Under the pieces are notes generated by a model, which worked only from the letters and a program-made list of their open reading frames with translations, did not search any database and was not told the origin of the DNA. DNA of 64,000 bases, taken from Mrakia gelida. Taxonomy: Eukaryota; Basidiomycota; Tremellomycetes; Cystofilobasidiales; Mrakiaceae. Position numbers and translations under genes: made by a program. Location: NCBI GenBank assembly GCA_024345305.1, contig BRON01000013.1, forward strand, positions 62,001-126,000. Reading direction: 5' to 3'. Of the stretch, positions 56,061-64,000 are shown one piece after another; the first letter of the stretch is position 1, and each line of letters starts with the position of its first letter.

Positions 56061-58493
56061 CTAAACCTTCTTCGTCTCCAGCAATCTTCTCAACTGGGCC
56101 AGAGCAATCTCCATCGACTCCTTCCTCTCCCTCCCCTCCTCCCTCTCGGTCACCAGCCTCTCGAGCTTCTCCAGCCCCTTTAGTTCTTCTCCCCTCGCTC
56201 GCTCTCCGTCCTTGTTCTCGACGCGACGAAGGTACATCCGGACGACGTCTTCCAAGGGTGTTGGTCCCGTGCGATCCTCCTCCGACGAAGCTTGGGTTTG
56301 GATGAGGTTGAAGAGCTGGGAAGCGAAGATTCGTTCAGGGGGAGGAGAGGCGGGGCGTTGTTCGAGGGAGGAAAGGAAAGCCGACCAAATCGCGACGAGG
56401 GCTGCTGGGGTGTGCTCTTGAGCGTGGAGGATGGAGTTGACGATGAGGAGGGATTTGTTGAGGTTGCTTGCCATGGGAAGGAGGAGGATGGCGAAGGAGG
56501 GGACGGAGGGAGTGGAGGGGATGAAGGAGGGAGGGAGGACAGGGAGGTCGCGAAGGATCGGTTCGAGGAGTTTGAAGGGAGGCGGAGTTTTTGCTTCATG
56601 ATTCGACAGGAGGAGGAGCATCCGAACGACAGCATCGGCGTGCTTCCTCCAGAATCTGAGCCGTGAATAGCCGGGGGGCGCGAACGTCGAGTAGAGCTTG
56701 GACGCGACGACGAGGGATTCCGACGACGAGGCGGCGTGGCCGGATCGACTCCGCAGGATTCCGTACGCTGCTCCTCGTCCAGGAGGACGCTCTTGTCGAA
56801 GAGCATCCCTCGAACGATCCAGCCATTCCGCGTCGGTTTCGTTGCTGACGATGTCCGACGATGAACGGTCGATCGACGACGACACGTCCTCCATCATCTC
56901 CCCGAGACGCGTTCCGAGCCCCCTCTCCCAGTCCTCGTGGGTCTGCAAAGCTTCGGCCTGGCGATCCTCCACCGGGAGTCTATCCATCTCCTGGAGAATG
57001 ACCTTCAGTTCCTCCTCCTCGAAGTCCTTCATCTGGTTCTCGTAAAGGAACAGAGCGAGAAAACGGACTTGATCTCGGTTGACCGCCTTTCCGACGAGAG
57101 AGAGTAGATCCTTCTTGACGTTCGGACCGAGCAGGTTGAGATTCACGAATCCTACGGAGCGGAGGGAGTAGATGAGGACCGAGACGATGCCTGCGAATCG
57201 ATGTCGATCCTGGGGAGGAAGGGGAGGTGCTCGGCTGGCGTGAACGAGGATGCGAACGGCGACCTCGACCCTGGCTCGATCGACGACATTATGTGGCTGC
57301 GGGAAAGCTGCCTTGAAGAGGTCGTAGATGAACTGGAGGTTGTCCACCGACGGAGGAGGTGCGTTGGCGAGGCCGGCGCGAGAGAACTGGAGGAGCTCTT
57401 CCGCTTGCGCGTTGGTCGATGAGGAGGGGGGAGAGACCGGGGGTGGGACCTGGCTTTTGATGAATGAAGATGAGGAGGAGGGAGGGGAGATGAGTTGAGT
57501 GAGTTTGGTCGGAGTGGAAGGCCTTGAAAGAGGGGTGGGAGGGGAGGCTGGGCGAGGAGGTGGGGGTAGAGGCCGGAGAGGCGTTGGAAAGGAGAGGAGA
57601 TGGAAGGTTTCTGGAGTTGTTGCCGTCCAATCCTCCACTAGACCGATCGCCTGAGCGAGCTCCTCGAGCTCGACCTCCGTGAACGAAGAAGGGCTCAACC
57701 TTCTCAGTCCTTCGACGATCTCGAACGCTTCCGACGCGTCCTTCGCTCCCGACGCGATTCCGACCGCGATCTGCCTGAACGCCTCTCGGATGAGGAGGAG
57801 ATCCAAGTCGACCGGTCCAGCCTGGAGGACAAGTCGAAGGGAGGGGAGGAGGGACTCGGACTTGATGTTGCTTCGACGGATGAAGAGGAAAAGGAGGCGA
57901 TAGGTGTTCTTCCGGATCCATTCTCGTCCGACGTCCTCGATTGCTGCTGGCGAAGTTGAGACTGCTTGATAGATGGTCGTGAGGGCTCGAAGGTGATCAT
58001 CGGAAGCCCTAGCGAGTCTGGGGACCTTGTTGAAAAGGTTCTGGACCTCTACGACGAACTCTGGCGTTCCGACGAGGACCTCCGATCCTTCTGCCTCGAG
58101 ACGTGCTGCCAGAGCGATGGCCTGTGCTTGATGCCTGTCCGTCCACTTCTGACCCCTCCAATCGGATGGTGACTTGGACTCCGGGGACGGTGCTGTTGCT
58201 GACAACGGTGGGGAGGTGATGGGACGCGAGGAAGAAGAGTCGTCGAGGGGAGGAGGAGGAGGGAGCCGACTCGAACTTGGGAGCTGGGAGGGACTTGGAG
58301 CTGGTGGATGTTCGAGTAAGGAGGGAGGAGGTGGAGAAGTTGGGACCGTATAGGACGCGTTGAGGTTGCTCGAGTCGGACTGAAGAGTGGTGGAGTTGGA
58401 TCGACGAAGGAGGGAGGACGAGGGGAGGTGAGGGACGACCACTGGATGGGCTCTCGAGCCGAGTCGACGACTTTGTAGCAGGATCGACCTCAT
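56061..58493 (-). CDS. Unrecognised probable mitochondrial protein family, copy 3
   Basis: A single-exon frame of 810 residues, the shortest full copy. It starts MRSILLQSRRLGSRAHPVVV with the same basic, Ser-rich leader ending near LLRRSNSTT. Landmarks: RLARASDDHLRALTTIYQAV, GIASGAKDASEAFEIVEGLR, LLGPNVKKDLLSLVGKAVN, HEDWERGLGTRLGEMMEDVS, HADAVVRMLLLLSNHEAKTP, PSFIPSTPSVPSFAILLLPM and QASSEEDRTGPTPLEDVVRM. The length difference comes mainly from a shorter Ser/Pro linker. It is diverged from the other copies but fully open, which argues for selection on the protein. Its leader is divergent with the glucose-6-phosphate epimerase gene. Confidence 0.85.
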   Translation of the reverse strand: MRSILLQSRRLGSRAHPVVVPHLPSSSLLRRSNSTTLQSDSSNLNASYTVPTSPPPPSLLEHPPAPSPSQLPSSSRLPPPPPLDDSSSSRPITSPPLSATAPSPESKSPSDWRGQKWTDRHQAQAIALAARLEAEGSEVLVGTPEFVVEVQNLFNKVPRLARASDDHLRALTTIYQAVSTSPAAIEDVGREWIRKNTYRLLFLFIRRSNIKSESLLPSLRLVLQAGPVDLDLLLIREAFRQIAVGIASGAKDASEAFEIVEGLRRLSPSSFTEVELEELAQAIGLVEDWTATTPETFHLLSFPTPLRPLPPPPRPASPPTPLSRPSTPTKLTQLISPPSSSSSFIKSQVPPPVSPPSSSTNAQAEELLQFSRAGLANAPPPSVDNLQFIYDLFKAAFPQPHNVVDRARVEVAVRILVHASRAPPLPPQDRHRFAGIVSVLIYSLRSVGFVNLNLLGPNVKKDLLSLVGKAVNRDQVRFLALFLYENQMKDFEEEELKVILQEMDRLPVEDRQAEALQTHEDWERGLGTRLGEMMEDVSSSIDRSSSDIVSNETDAEWLDRSRDALRQERPPGRGAAYGILRSRSGHAASSSESLVVASKLYSTFAPPGYSRLRFWRKHADAVVRMLLLLSNHEAKTPPPFKLLEPILRDLPVLPPSFIPSTPSVPSFAILLLPMASNLNKSLLIVNSILHAQEHTPAALVAIWSAFLSSLEQRPASPPPERIFASQLFNLIQTQASSEEDRTGPTPLEDVVRMYLRRVENKDGERARGEELKGLEKLERLVTEREEGRERKESMEIALAQLRRLLETKKV

Positions 58494-59247
58494 GTTGGTC
58501 TAGAAGCGATTCAGGATCAAGTCAGCATCCGTACGCTACTCGAACTGATCTTGTCAGAGGTCTGGAAAAATACTCACGACGAACGAAAGACGAGGGAAAG
58601 AGATCGGAGGACCGTGAGATGAGCTCGACCGCGACGTCCCGAGGCGATCTATGCAGCGAAATCAAGCAGTCCAGGAGACAAAACGTATGACAGTCAGCTT
58701 AGTTCAGCCTTATGGAAAGCATGAAAGTACCAGATCCGAAATCAAGCTCACGCTGTGGCAAACAAAGGGCCGAGAAGTCGAGAGAGGCAGGCGGCGAAGG
58801 AAGGGAGATGGGAGTCGTCCGTTGAAGAGAGCTGGCAGAGAGACTTGGTCGAGCCTTGAAGATTACAAAGGGCTGCAGATCAGATCGGTATGTATATCTA
58901 GAGGCTCTGACAGGGAATGGGAACTCACGCTGGCGTGAAGAGGGGTCGAGAGGGAGATGGAAGTTGGGAGGGAGGAGATGGAACCGAGCTCGCGAGCTCA
59001 ACTCGTCGCCCAGCTCGCTTCTCTTTGCTTTCGGCCTCAAATCGAGCAAGGAATATAGGAAACTTGACATTCGAGACTGGTGGTCGGTTCAGGCCCGTTT
59101 CACAGCCAAGAGGAAATTTTCAACCCTTTCTTCCGGTCCGGTGAAGCCGTCGAAACTCCAACGAGGTCGATCTTCGATTCGAACGTTCCCTCCTCCCCTC
59201 CATCATCTCCTTCCCTCCCTCCTTCTTCTTCTTCTCGCCCTCTCGCC
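58494..59247. promoter_or_regulatory. Divergent promoter: family copy 3 / glucose-6-phosphate 1-epimerase
   Basis: On the minus strand, the leader of copy 3 has the distal 17-mer GCTCGATTTGAGGCCGA at 59047-59031, a donor GTGAGT at 58928, a donor GTGAGC at 58751 (258 bases before the ATG), branch-like GCTGAC sites, a third donor GTGAGT and acceptor CTTCTAG before the start. The plus-strand CT-rich leader of the epimerase occupies about 59170-59247, so the distal element lies about 200 bases upstream of that start as well. Confidence 0.65.
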
Positions 59248-60803
59248 ATGCCCGTCACCAAAGATTCCAAGAAGGTTTACCTTACCCATCCTAGTGGATC
59301 CTCGGCCGAAGTTTAGTGAGTCCATATCGAGGAGAGAAGGGGAAGGGGAGCTGCACGTCGTCCCATCCAAGCTGACGAGCTTCTCTTCCTTCCTTCTGTC
59401 GCTTTCCCTCAGCTTGTATGGAGCCACTGTCACTTCCTTCAAGGCTGCTTCCTCAGAGGGAGGCAAGATTGAGGAGAGGTTGTTCGTTAGCGATACCGCT
59501 ATTCTCGATGGATCCAAGGCGGTGAGTTCAAGGGAGGGAAGGGAGAAAGACGTCGAGCTCGCATCTTCCCCATCTCTCGTCTCAAACGAGGGACGCTGAC
59601 TTAGAGGTATTCGCTTCTTCCGCTCGTTTACAGATCCGAGGAGGTATCCCAGTAGTCTTCCGTACGCTCTTTCGGCTCTCTTCTTGCTCTGGAAGGAGAT
59701 CTCAGTTCTAAGTCCAAAGCTGACGTCCTTCCCTCCCTCCCGTCTCCCTTCTCCTAGCCATCTTCGGTCCCCCTCCCACCGACGCTGCTGCCTTCCCTTA
59801 CCACTCCAAGCTCTCTCAGCATGGATTCGCTCGAACTTCCATCTGGACTCTCAACTCGGAGTCCGAGACCGCTGACGGAGGAGTCGTCGTTGAGCTCGGT
59901 GGGTTCCATTCGCTTTCCCTCCCTCCCATCCCCTCCCCATCTCCTCCTCCACTGACAGCCTCCTCCTTCTTTCTCTCTCTTTCCCCAGTCCTGAACCCCA
60001 CCCCTGAGATCACCTCAGCCTTCCCTCCTCCCTTCGCTCTCTCTTACACCCTCACTCTCACCTCCACGACCTTTACCGCCCTCCTCAAGATCACGAACCC
60101 TGGCTCGGAGGCTTTGAAGTTCCAGACTCTGGTTCGTTCAAGATCCCCTTCTTCTCCTCGTTCCCCTTCTCTCTCTGACTCCCTCCCCTCGCCTCCAGCT
60201 CCACACCTACCTCTCCACCCCCTCCCACCTTGACGCCCTCGTCTACCCTCTCAAGGGTCTCTCGTACAAGGACAAGACTCGCGGTGGAAACACCTTCGTC
60301 GAGGACAGGGAGAAGGTCGACGTCAAGCAGGAGACCGATAGAGTTTACGCTGGCGTTGGACCTAAGGGGAAGTTGACCTTGGAGTACGGAGGCAAGGAGA
60401 AGGGTGGAGTTGAGGTGGAGATCGGAGGGTTCGTTGATGGTAAGTCGAGTTCAGTCGAGACGCGTCGTTTCGTTTAGGTCGAGTGCAGAAAGAGGACTGA
60501 CCCGCGACACATCTCGGTTGACTTGCAAACAGCCACCATCTGGAACCCAGGAGAGAAGACTGGGTCTGCCATGGGAGACATGCAGGCGAAGGGATGGTGA
60601 GTTGCCCTTCCGACGCGTCTTTCCTTCCTTCCTCTCACTAGCTTTCCTCGCTCTCTCTCGTTCCGCTACGAGACTGACCTCCATCTCATCTCCTCCTACG
60701 CAGGGAATCCTTCGTCTGTGTCGAGCCCGGATACGTCTCCGAATTCTTCTCCCTCGAGGCTGGGAAGGAGTGGGTCGGGAAGATGGTTCTCAAGGTGTTC
60801 TGA
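59248..60803 (+). CDS. Glucose-6-phosphate 1-epimerase
   Basis: Interconverts the alpha and beta anomers of glucose 6-phosphate (YMR099C family, galactose mutarotase-like fold, EC 5.1.3.15), a cytosolic step feeding glycolysis and the pentose phosphate route. Eight or so exons join in phase. Landmarks: AEVYLYGATVTSFKAA, LFVSDTAILDGSKAIRGGIP, VVFPIFGPP, the catalytic-histidine region KLSQHGFARTSIW, a second His in LLHTYLSTP, and the catalytic-glutamate region ESFVCVEPGYVSEF. The end is KMVLKVF with TGA 60801-60803. Length (about 300 residues) is normal. The start MPVTKDSKKVYLTH follows a CT-rich leader. There are no anomalies. Confidence 0.93.
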
Positions 60804-60988
60804 CTCGAAACCCTTCAAAGATCTCTCCTTTGATTTCATTTCCCTTTCAACCTCGTTCATATATGTTTTACATACGACGTTCTGTCCCCCGAAGAGGAGA
60901 AGACGAAAACCCAAAGAAAAAAAGGCGACCTCTTGTTCGGCGACTCTTCCGAGCTCGACTCTTCCCACCAAACGTCGACCTCGCAACC

Positions 60989-62483
60989 ATGCCCTCCTCT
61001 CCGCTCCTCCCTACTTCTCACGCCCCACCACCAGCACCACCTATACCTTCCTCCTCCACCACCTCCGCCCTCCCTCCAGGTCCTCCACCTCGGTCAGCCA
61101 AATCCCTAGGCAAACAACGCGCTGTCCACCCTCCATCTCCTTCCTCCCCCTCCCGTTCCCTCCTCCCACCTGCTCCTGCTCCCCACCCCCCTCCTCCTCC
61201 ACCAGATCGCCACATCATGATCCGTTTCACCGACGGCGGCTCTGGCTCTACGGACGTTGGTGATTTGAGTCTCTACGTGTCTTCCAAAGAGACGGTCCAA
61301 GCCGTCAAACGTCAGATCCGTTCCCTTCGACCTTCCCTCGAGAAGAGACAGCTGAGGCTGATTCATTCAGGGAGGGTGCTGAGCCCGAGTGTCAAGATGG
61401 TTGGATGGCTGGATCAGGCTGGGAAGAGGTCGGGTGGGGCGGGGTTGGAAGGGAAGAAGAAGGGAGGGGAAGGGGAGGAGGAGGAGGAGACGGTTTGGAT
61501 TCATTGCGCTGTAGGGCTGGAGGAGGAAGAGGGAGCTGCTGGGGGAGAGGGCGGGGAGGAGGAGGGGAAAGAGGTCAGTGTCTTGTTTCCTTTGTAGACT
61601 TTGTTCCGGCGGCGGGGCGCTCTTTGAGAGAGGAGGACAGACCGAACCGAGCTCATCATCACCGTCCTTCCCTCCTTCGTTTCCATTCGTTCAGATCGCT
61701 CAAATCGTTCCGTTACGAGGCTTCGACACCCTCAGATCTACTGCTGGCTTGTCAGAGCAAGATGTGGCAGCTATGAGGAGGCAATTCCATGGCTTGACTG
61801 AGGAGGATGAACGTGAGTTCAAACGAGCGAAAGGAGAGAGGGATGGGTGAGCTCGAGAGCTCGAGCTCCGACGAACGAGCTGACTCTTCTTTCATCCGGG
61901 TACGTGTTGGTTCTGTTAGTGGATGACTCGGCTAGGAACTTGGAAGAACAGTGGATCGACGGCTCAGGGAACCTACCGACTTCGGTTGAGGATCGTACGT
62001 CTCGTACCCTCTTCTTTGTGCTCGTCGCCGTCCTCCCTTCCCTCGCTCACGCTTACCCTGATCCCCTCTTTCCTTCTTCTCTTGCACCTCCCACTCACCC
62101 ACCACACCAGTCCTCCCAACCGAAACCTACTCCACCATCCTCCACGGTCTCCTCACAGGCTTCTTCTTCCCTCTCCTCCCTCTCTTCTTCTTCAAGGAGT
62201 CCGAACAGCACTCGTTCATCTCGCCGGGACCATTGGGAGGAGAGAGTGTCCTCGGCGCAGGTGGGGGTACGGGAGTGGTGTTCTCGAGAGTGCTTCCGTA
62301 CGACGAGACCGAGAGCGACAGGAAGAGAGACGCGTTTCGCGAGAAGTTGAACTCGAACGAAACGAGAGCTGACTTCCTTCTTTGGGCTTGATGCTTGGTG
62401 CGAGTAGACGACGGATGCAAGTCTCGCTAATGCTGGGGTTCGGGCTGAACGTTGGCTTTGGGTTCTTGAGGTATCTAGGTTGA
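60989..62483 (+). CDS. Dsc3-like subunit of the Golgi DSC E3 ubiquitin ligase
   Basis: A homologue of Dsc3, a ubiquitin-like-domain membrane subunit of the Golgi/endosome DSC ligase that supports SREBP cleavage in fission yeast and membrane-protein quality control. The Pro-rich N-terminus is followed by a ubiquitin-like domain (HIMIRFTDGG, VQAVKRQIRSLRPSL, QLRLIHSGRVLSPS). A Gly/Glu linker and the conserved C-terminal block follow (LRGFDTLRSTAGLSEQDVAA, MRRQFHG, EEQWIDG). Two membrane segments follow, ILHGLLTGFFFPLLPLFFF and MLGFGLNVGFGFLRYLG at the very end. The last intron must start at a GTTGAA donor (about 62349) to join in phase with the final exon; the alternative frame would lose the second membrane segment. 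Stop TGA 62481-62483. Confidence 0.85.
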
Positions 62484-62754
62484 GAAGGAGGGAGGACTTC
62501 GACGACGACGACCATCTCGCCCTCTTCCTATTTGGCTCGTCTCGCGTAGATGATTTCACGATTTTGACGACTTTCCATACTCTCTCGTTCGAGTAGCATC
62601 CTCTACGTACATACCTTCTGGCATAGCGGCGAGAGAACGACCAGGAGGAAGTGAAACGCCGGTTCGACTCGACTTGGTTAGGTCTAGAGATCTAAATTCA
62701 CTTGAGTTCCCAAATCGAGGCCATTAAGGTAAGCTTGCACTTGACCAGAGTTAC

Positions 62755-63313
62755 GTTTCTCTGCCTGGCTCGATTTGAGGCCGAGGGACGAGCAGGAGGA
62801 CTCGAGCTCAAACTCCATTCGACCTCTCTTCGTCCTCGCAACATCCATCTCACCAGCAAACCACCTTCAACCTAACGTGAGTCCAAATTTGTTGTCTAGA
62901 ACTTGACTTATGTATACTGCACTGAGATCTACCTCTTGCCATCCTCTTCAGCTCATCAGCGTACCTTTCTCGGTGCTTTCTTCGGCGGACGACCCTCAGC
63001 TCCCTTCCTTCCCTTTCCTCCCTCGGCGGCTTCTCACCCTTCTCTCTGCCACATCGTGAGCTTGATCTCAGATCTCGATCTCTCAAAGTCGTCTATCGAG
63101 TAGTACGAGCTCATCAACATCCTTTTCATCCGTGGACCTCCCCGATTCCGCTCTTCAGATCGCTTTTGGAAGTTTGAGTCGAGCTCACCTCCTCCTTCCT
63201 CCCTTCTTCTTCGTCCCTCGTCCTTTCGTCGTGAGTCTCTTCACGGCCCTGTGAACGATTGAACTGGAGTGTATGCTGACCCTTCTACTACCTTTGTTTC
63301 TCCCAGGCCCAAG
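62755..63313 (+). promoter_or_regulatory. Conserved leader of family copy 4
   Basis: The distal 17-mer is at 62768-62784, and its flank to about 62800 is identical (33 bases in all) to that of copy 2. Donor GTGAGT begins at 62877 and donor GTGAGC at 63056, exactly 258 bases before the ATG. It then has acceptor CTTCAG, a donor GTGAGT, branch GCTGACC and acceptor CTCCCAG, followed by GCCCAAG and the start codon. It is an inverted copy of 55083-55620. Confidence 0.7.
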
Positions 63314-64000
63314 ATGAGGTCGATCCTGTTGCAAAGTCGACGAGCTAGCTCAAGAGCTCTGCTTCTCTCTCGACTTTCCTCTCCGTCGACGTCGTCTCTC
63401 CCTCGTCGATTCAACTCCATCACTGCCCCATCGGACCCCACCACCACCATCACCCCATCTCTAGGAACTTCCGCTTCGTCCCTCTCTTCCACCCTCCAGC
63501 TTCCATCATCTCCCACTCCTTCCCAGCTCCCATCGACTCGTCGACCTCCTCCTCCCCTCCACGTCCGATCTCGCCCACGGTCCACCACCTCCCCACCGTC
63601 AATGGCAACCAGTTCATCCACGAACTCCAAACTATCGTCGAAGGCCTGGTGGCTGAGTCAGCATCAAACCGACGGCCAGGAAGCGAAGGCCATCGCTCTA
63701 GCAGCCCGTCTCGACGCAGAAGGATCGGAGGTCCTCGTCGGAACGCCAGAGTTCGTCGCAGAGGTCCGGAAGCTCTTCAACAAGGTCTCCCATCTCGCTA
63801 GGGCTTCGGATGATCACCTTCGAGCCCTCTCGACCATCTACCATCGGTTATCGATTTCCCCAACAGCAGTCCAGAACGACGGACGAGAATGGATCCGGAA
63901 GACCACCCCTCGCCTCCTTTTTCTTTTCACTCGTCGATCCAACCTCAAGTCCGAGTCCCTTCTCCCCTCCCTTCGGCTCGTCCTCCAGGCTGGATTGGAC
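63314..64000 (+). CDS. Unrecognised probable mitochondrial protein family, copy 4 (3' end outside window)
   Basis: 229 codons are open to the window edge. It starts MRSILLQSRRASSRALLLSR with a basic Ser-rich leader ending near LPRRFNSIT, then the Ser/Thr/Pro block, then the first helical domain (EAKAIALAARLDAEGSEVLV, LARASDDHLRALSTIYHRL, RRSNLKSESLLPSLRLVLQA). The first 150 or so coding bases after the presequence are nearly identical to copy 2, and the whole leader is an inverted near-copy of that of copy 2. Downstream it drifts towards copy 3 in places (RSNLKSESLLPSLRLVL), suggesting mosaic ancestry. No domain is recognised. Confidence 0.85.
   Translation, partial: MRSILLQSRRASSRALLLSRLSSPSTSSLPRRFNSITAPSDPTTTITPSLGTSASSLSSTLQLPSSPTPSQLPSTRRPPPPLHVRSRPRSTTSPPSMATSSSTNSKLSSKAWWLSQHQTDGQEAKAIALAARLDAEGSEVLVGTPEFVAEVRKLFNKVSHLARASDDHLRALSTIYHRLSISPTAVQNDGREWIRKTTPRLLFLFTRRSNLKSESLLPSLRLVLQAGLD

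Noticed and set aside
62640..62700. GGTTCGA-type sequence suggesting a tRNA T-arm
   Set aside because: No matching acceptor, D-arm or anticodon stem could be built around it.

Overview
The window looks like nuclear DNA of a basidiomycete fungus, most likely a red yeast of the Pucciniomycotina (Sporidiobolales or a relative). This rests on GC-rich sequence, very intron-dense genes with short pyrimidine-rich introns (donors mostly GTGAGT/GTGAGC/GTTCGT, branch sites mostly CTGAC), a strong preference for CGA as the arginine codon, and basidiomycete-style proteins. All boundaries were read by hand. Exon joins were checked for reading phase in most genes, but not throughout the VPS13 gene. No tRNA, rRNA, CRISPR array or transposase was found.

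Layout. 0-10.5 kb: 3' part of an M1 aminopeptidase, then a membrane GT2 glycosyltransferase. 11.4-15.7 kb: copy 1 of an unrecognised, probably mitochondrial protein family, divergent from an F-box-like gene. 16-17.5 kb: a small orphan gene divergent from a CMC4-type twin Cx9C gene. 18.6-23.3 kb: an F-box-like scrap, a KilA-N/APSES transcription factor and a truncated F-box paralogue. 23.7-33 kb: NudC, a two-RRM protein, a small orphan divergent from a UPF0538/C2orf76 protein, and a hemerythrin-like membrane protein. 33.4-46.6 kb: a complete VPS13 lipid-transfer gene on the minus strand. 48.4-51.9 kb: a helix-hairpin-helix protein and a DUF7721-like protein. 52.5-64 kb: copies 2, 3 and 4 (the last cut by the window end) of the mitochondrial-looking family, with glucose-6-phosphate 1-epimerase and a Dsc3 homologue between copies 3 and 4.

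Most genes are ordinary housekeeping genes with no operon-like logic; several pairs share short divergent promoters. The unusual component is the four-member family. Its members have an arginine/serine-rich N-terminus resembling a mitochondrial presequence and a long helical body, and I recognise no domain. All four keep a 5'-UTR splice donor exactly 258 bases before the ATG although the surrounding sequence has diverged. Copies 2 and 4 are nearly identical at their 5' ends and in opposite orientation, about 8 kb apart. The second point is an octamer, GACGCGTC, strongly over-represented, often inside introns just before the branch site. Three genes carry oddities that need raw-data checks: an in-frame TGA in the GT2 gene, an in-frame TAA at a splice acceptor in the RRM gene, and GAMEG in place of GAMEN in the aminopeptidase.
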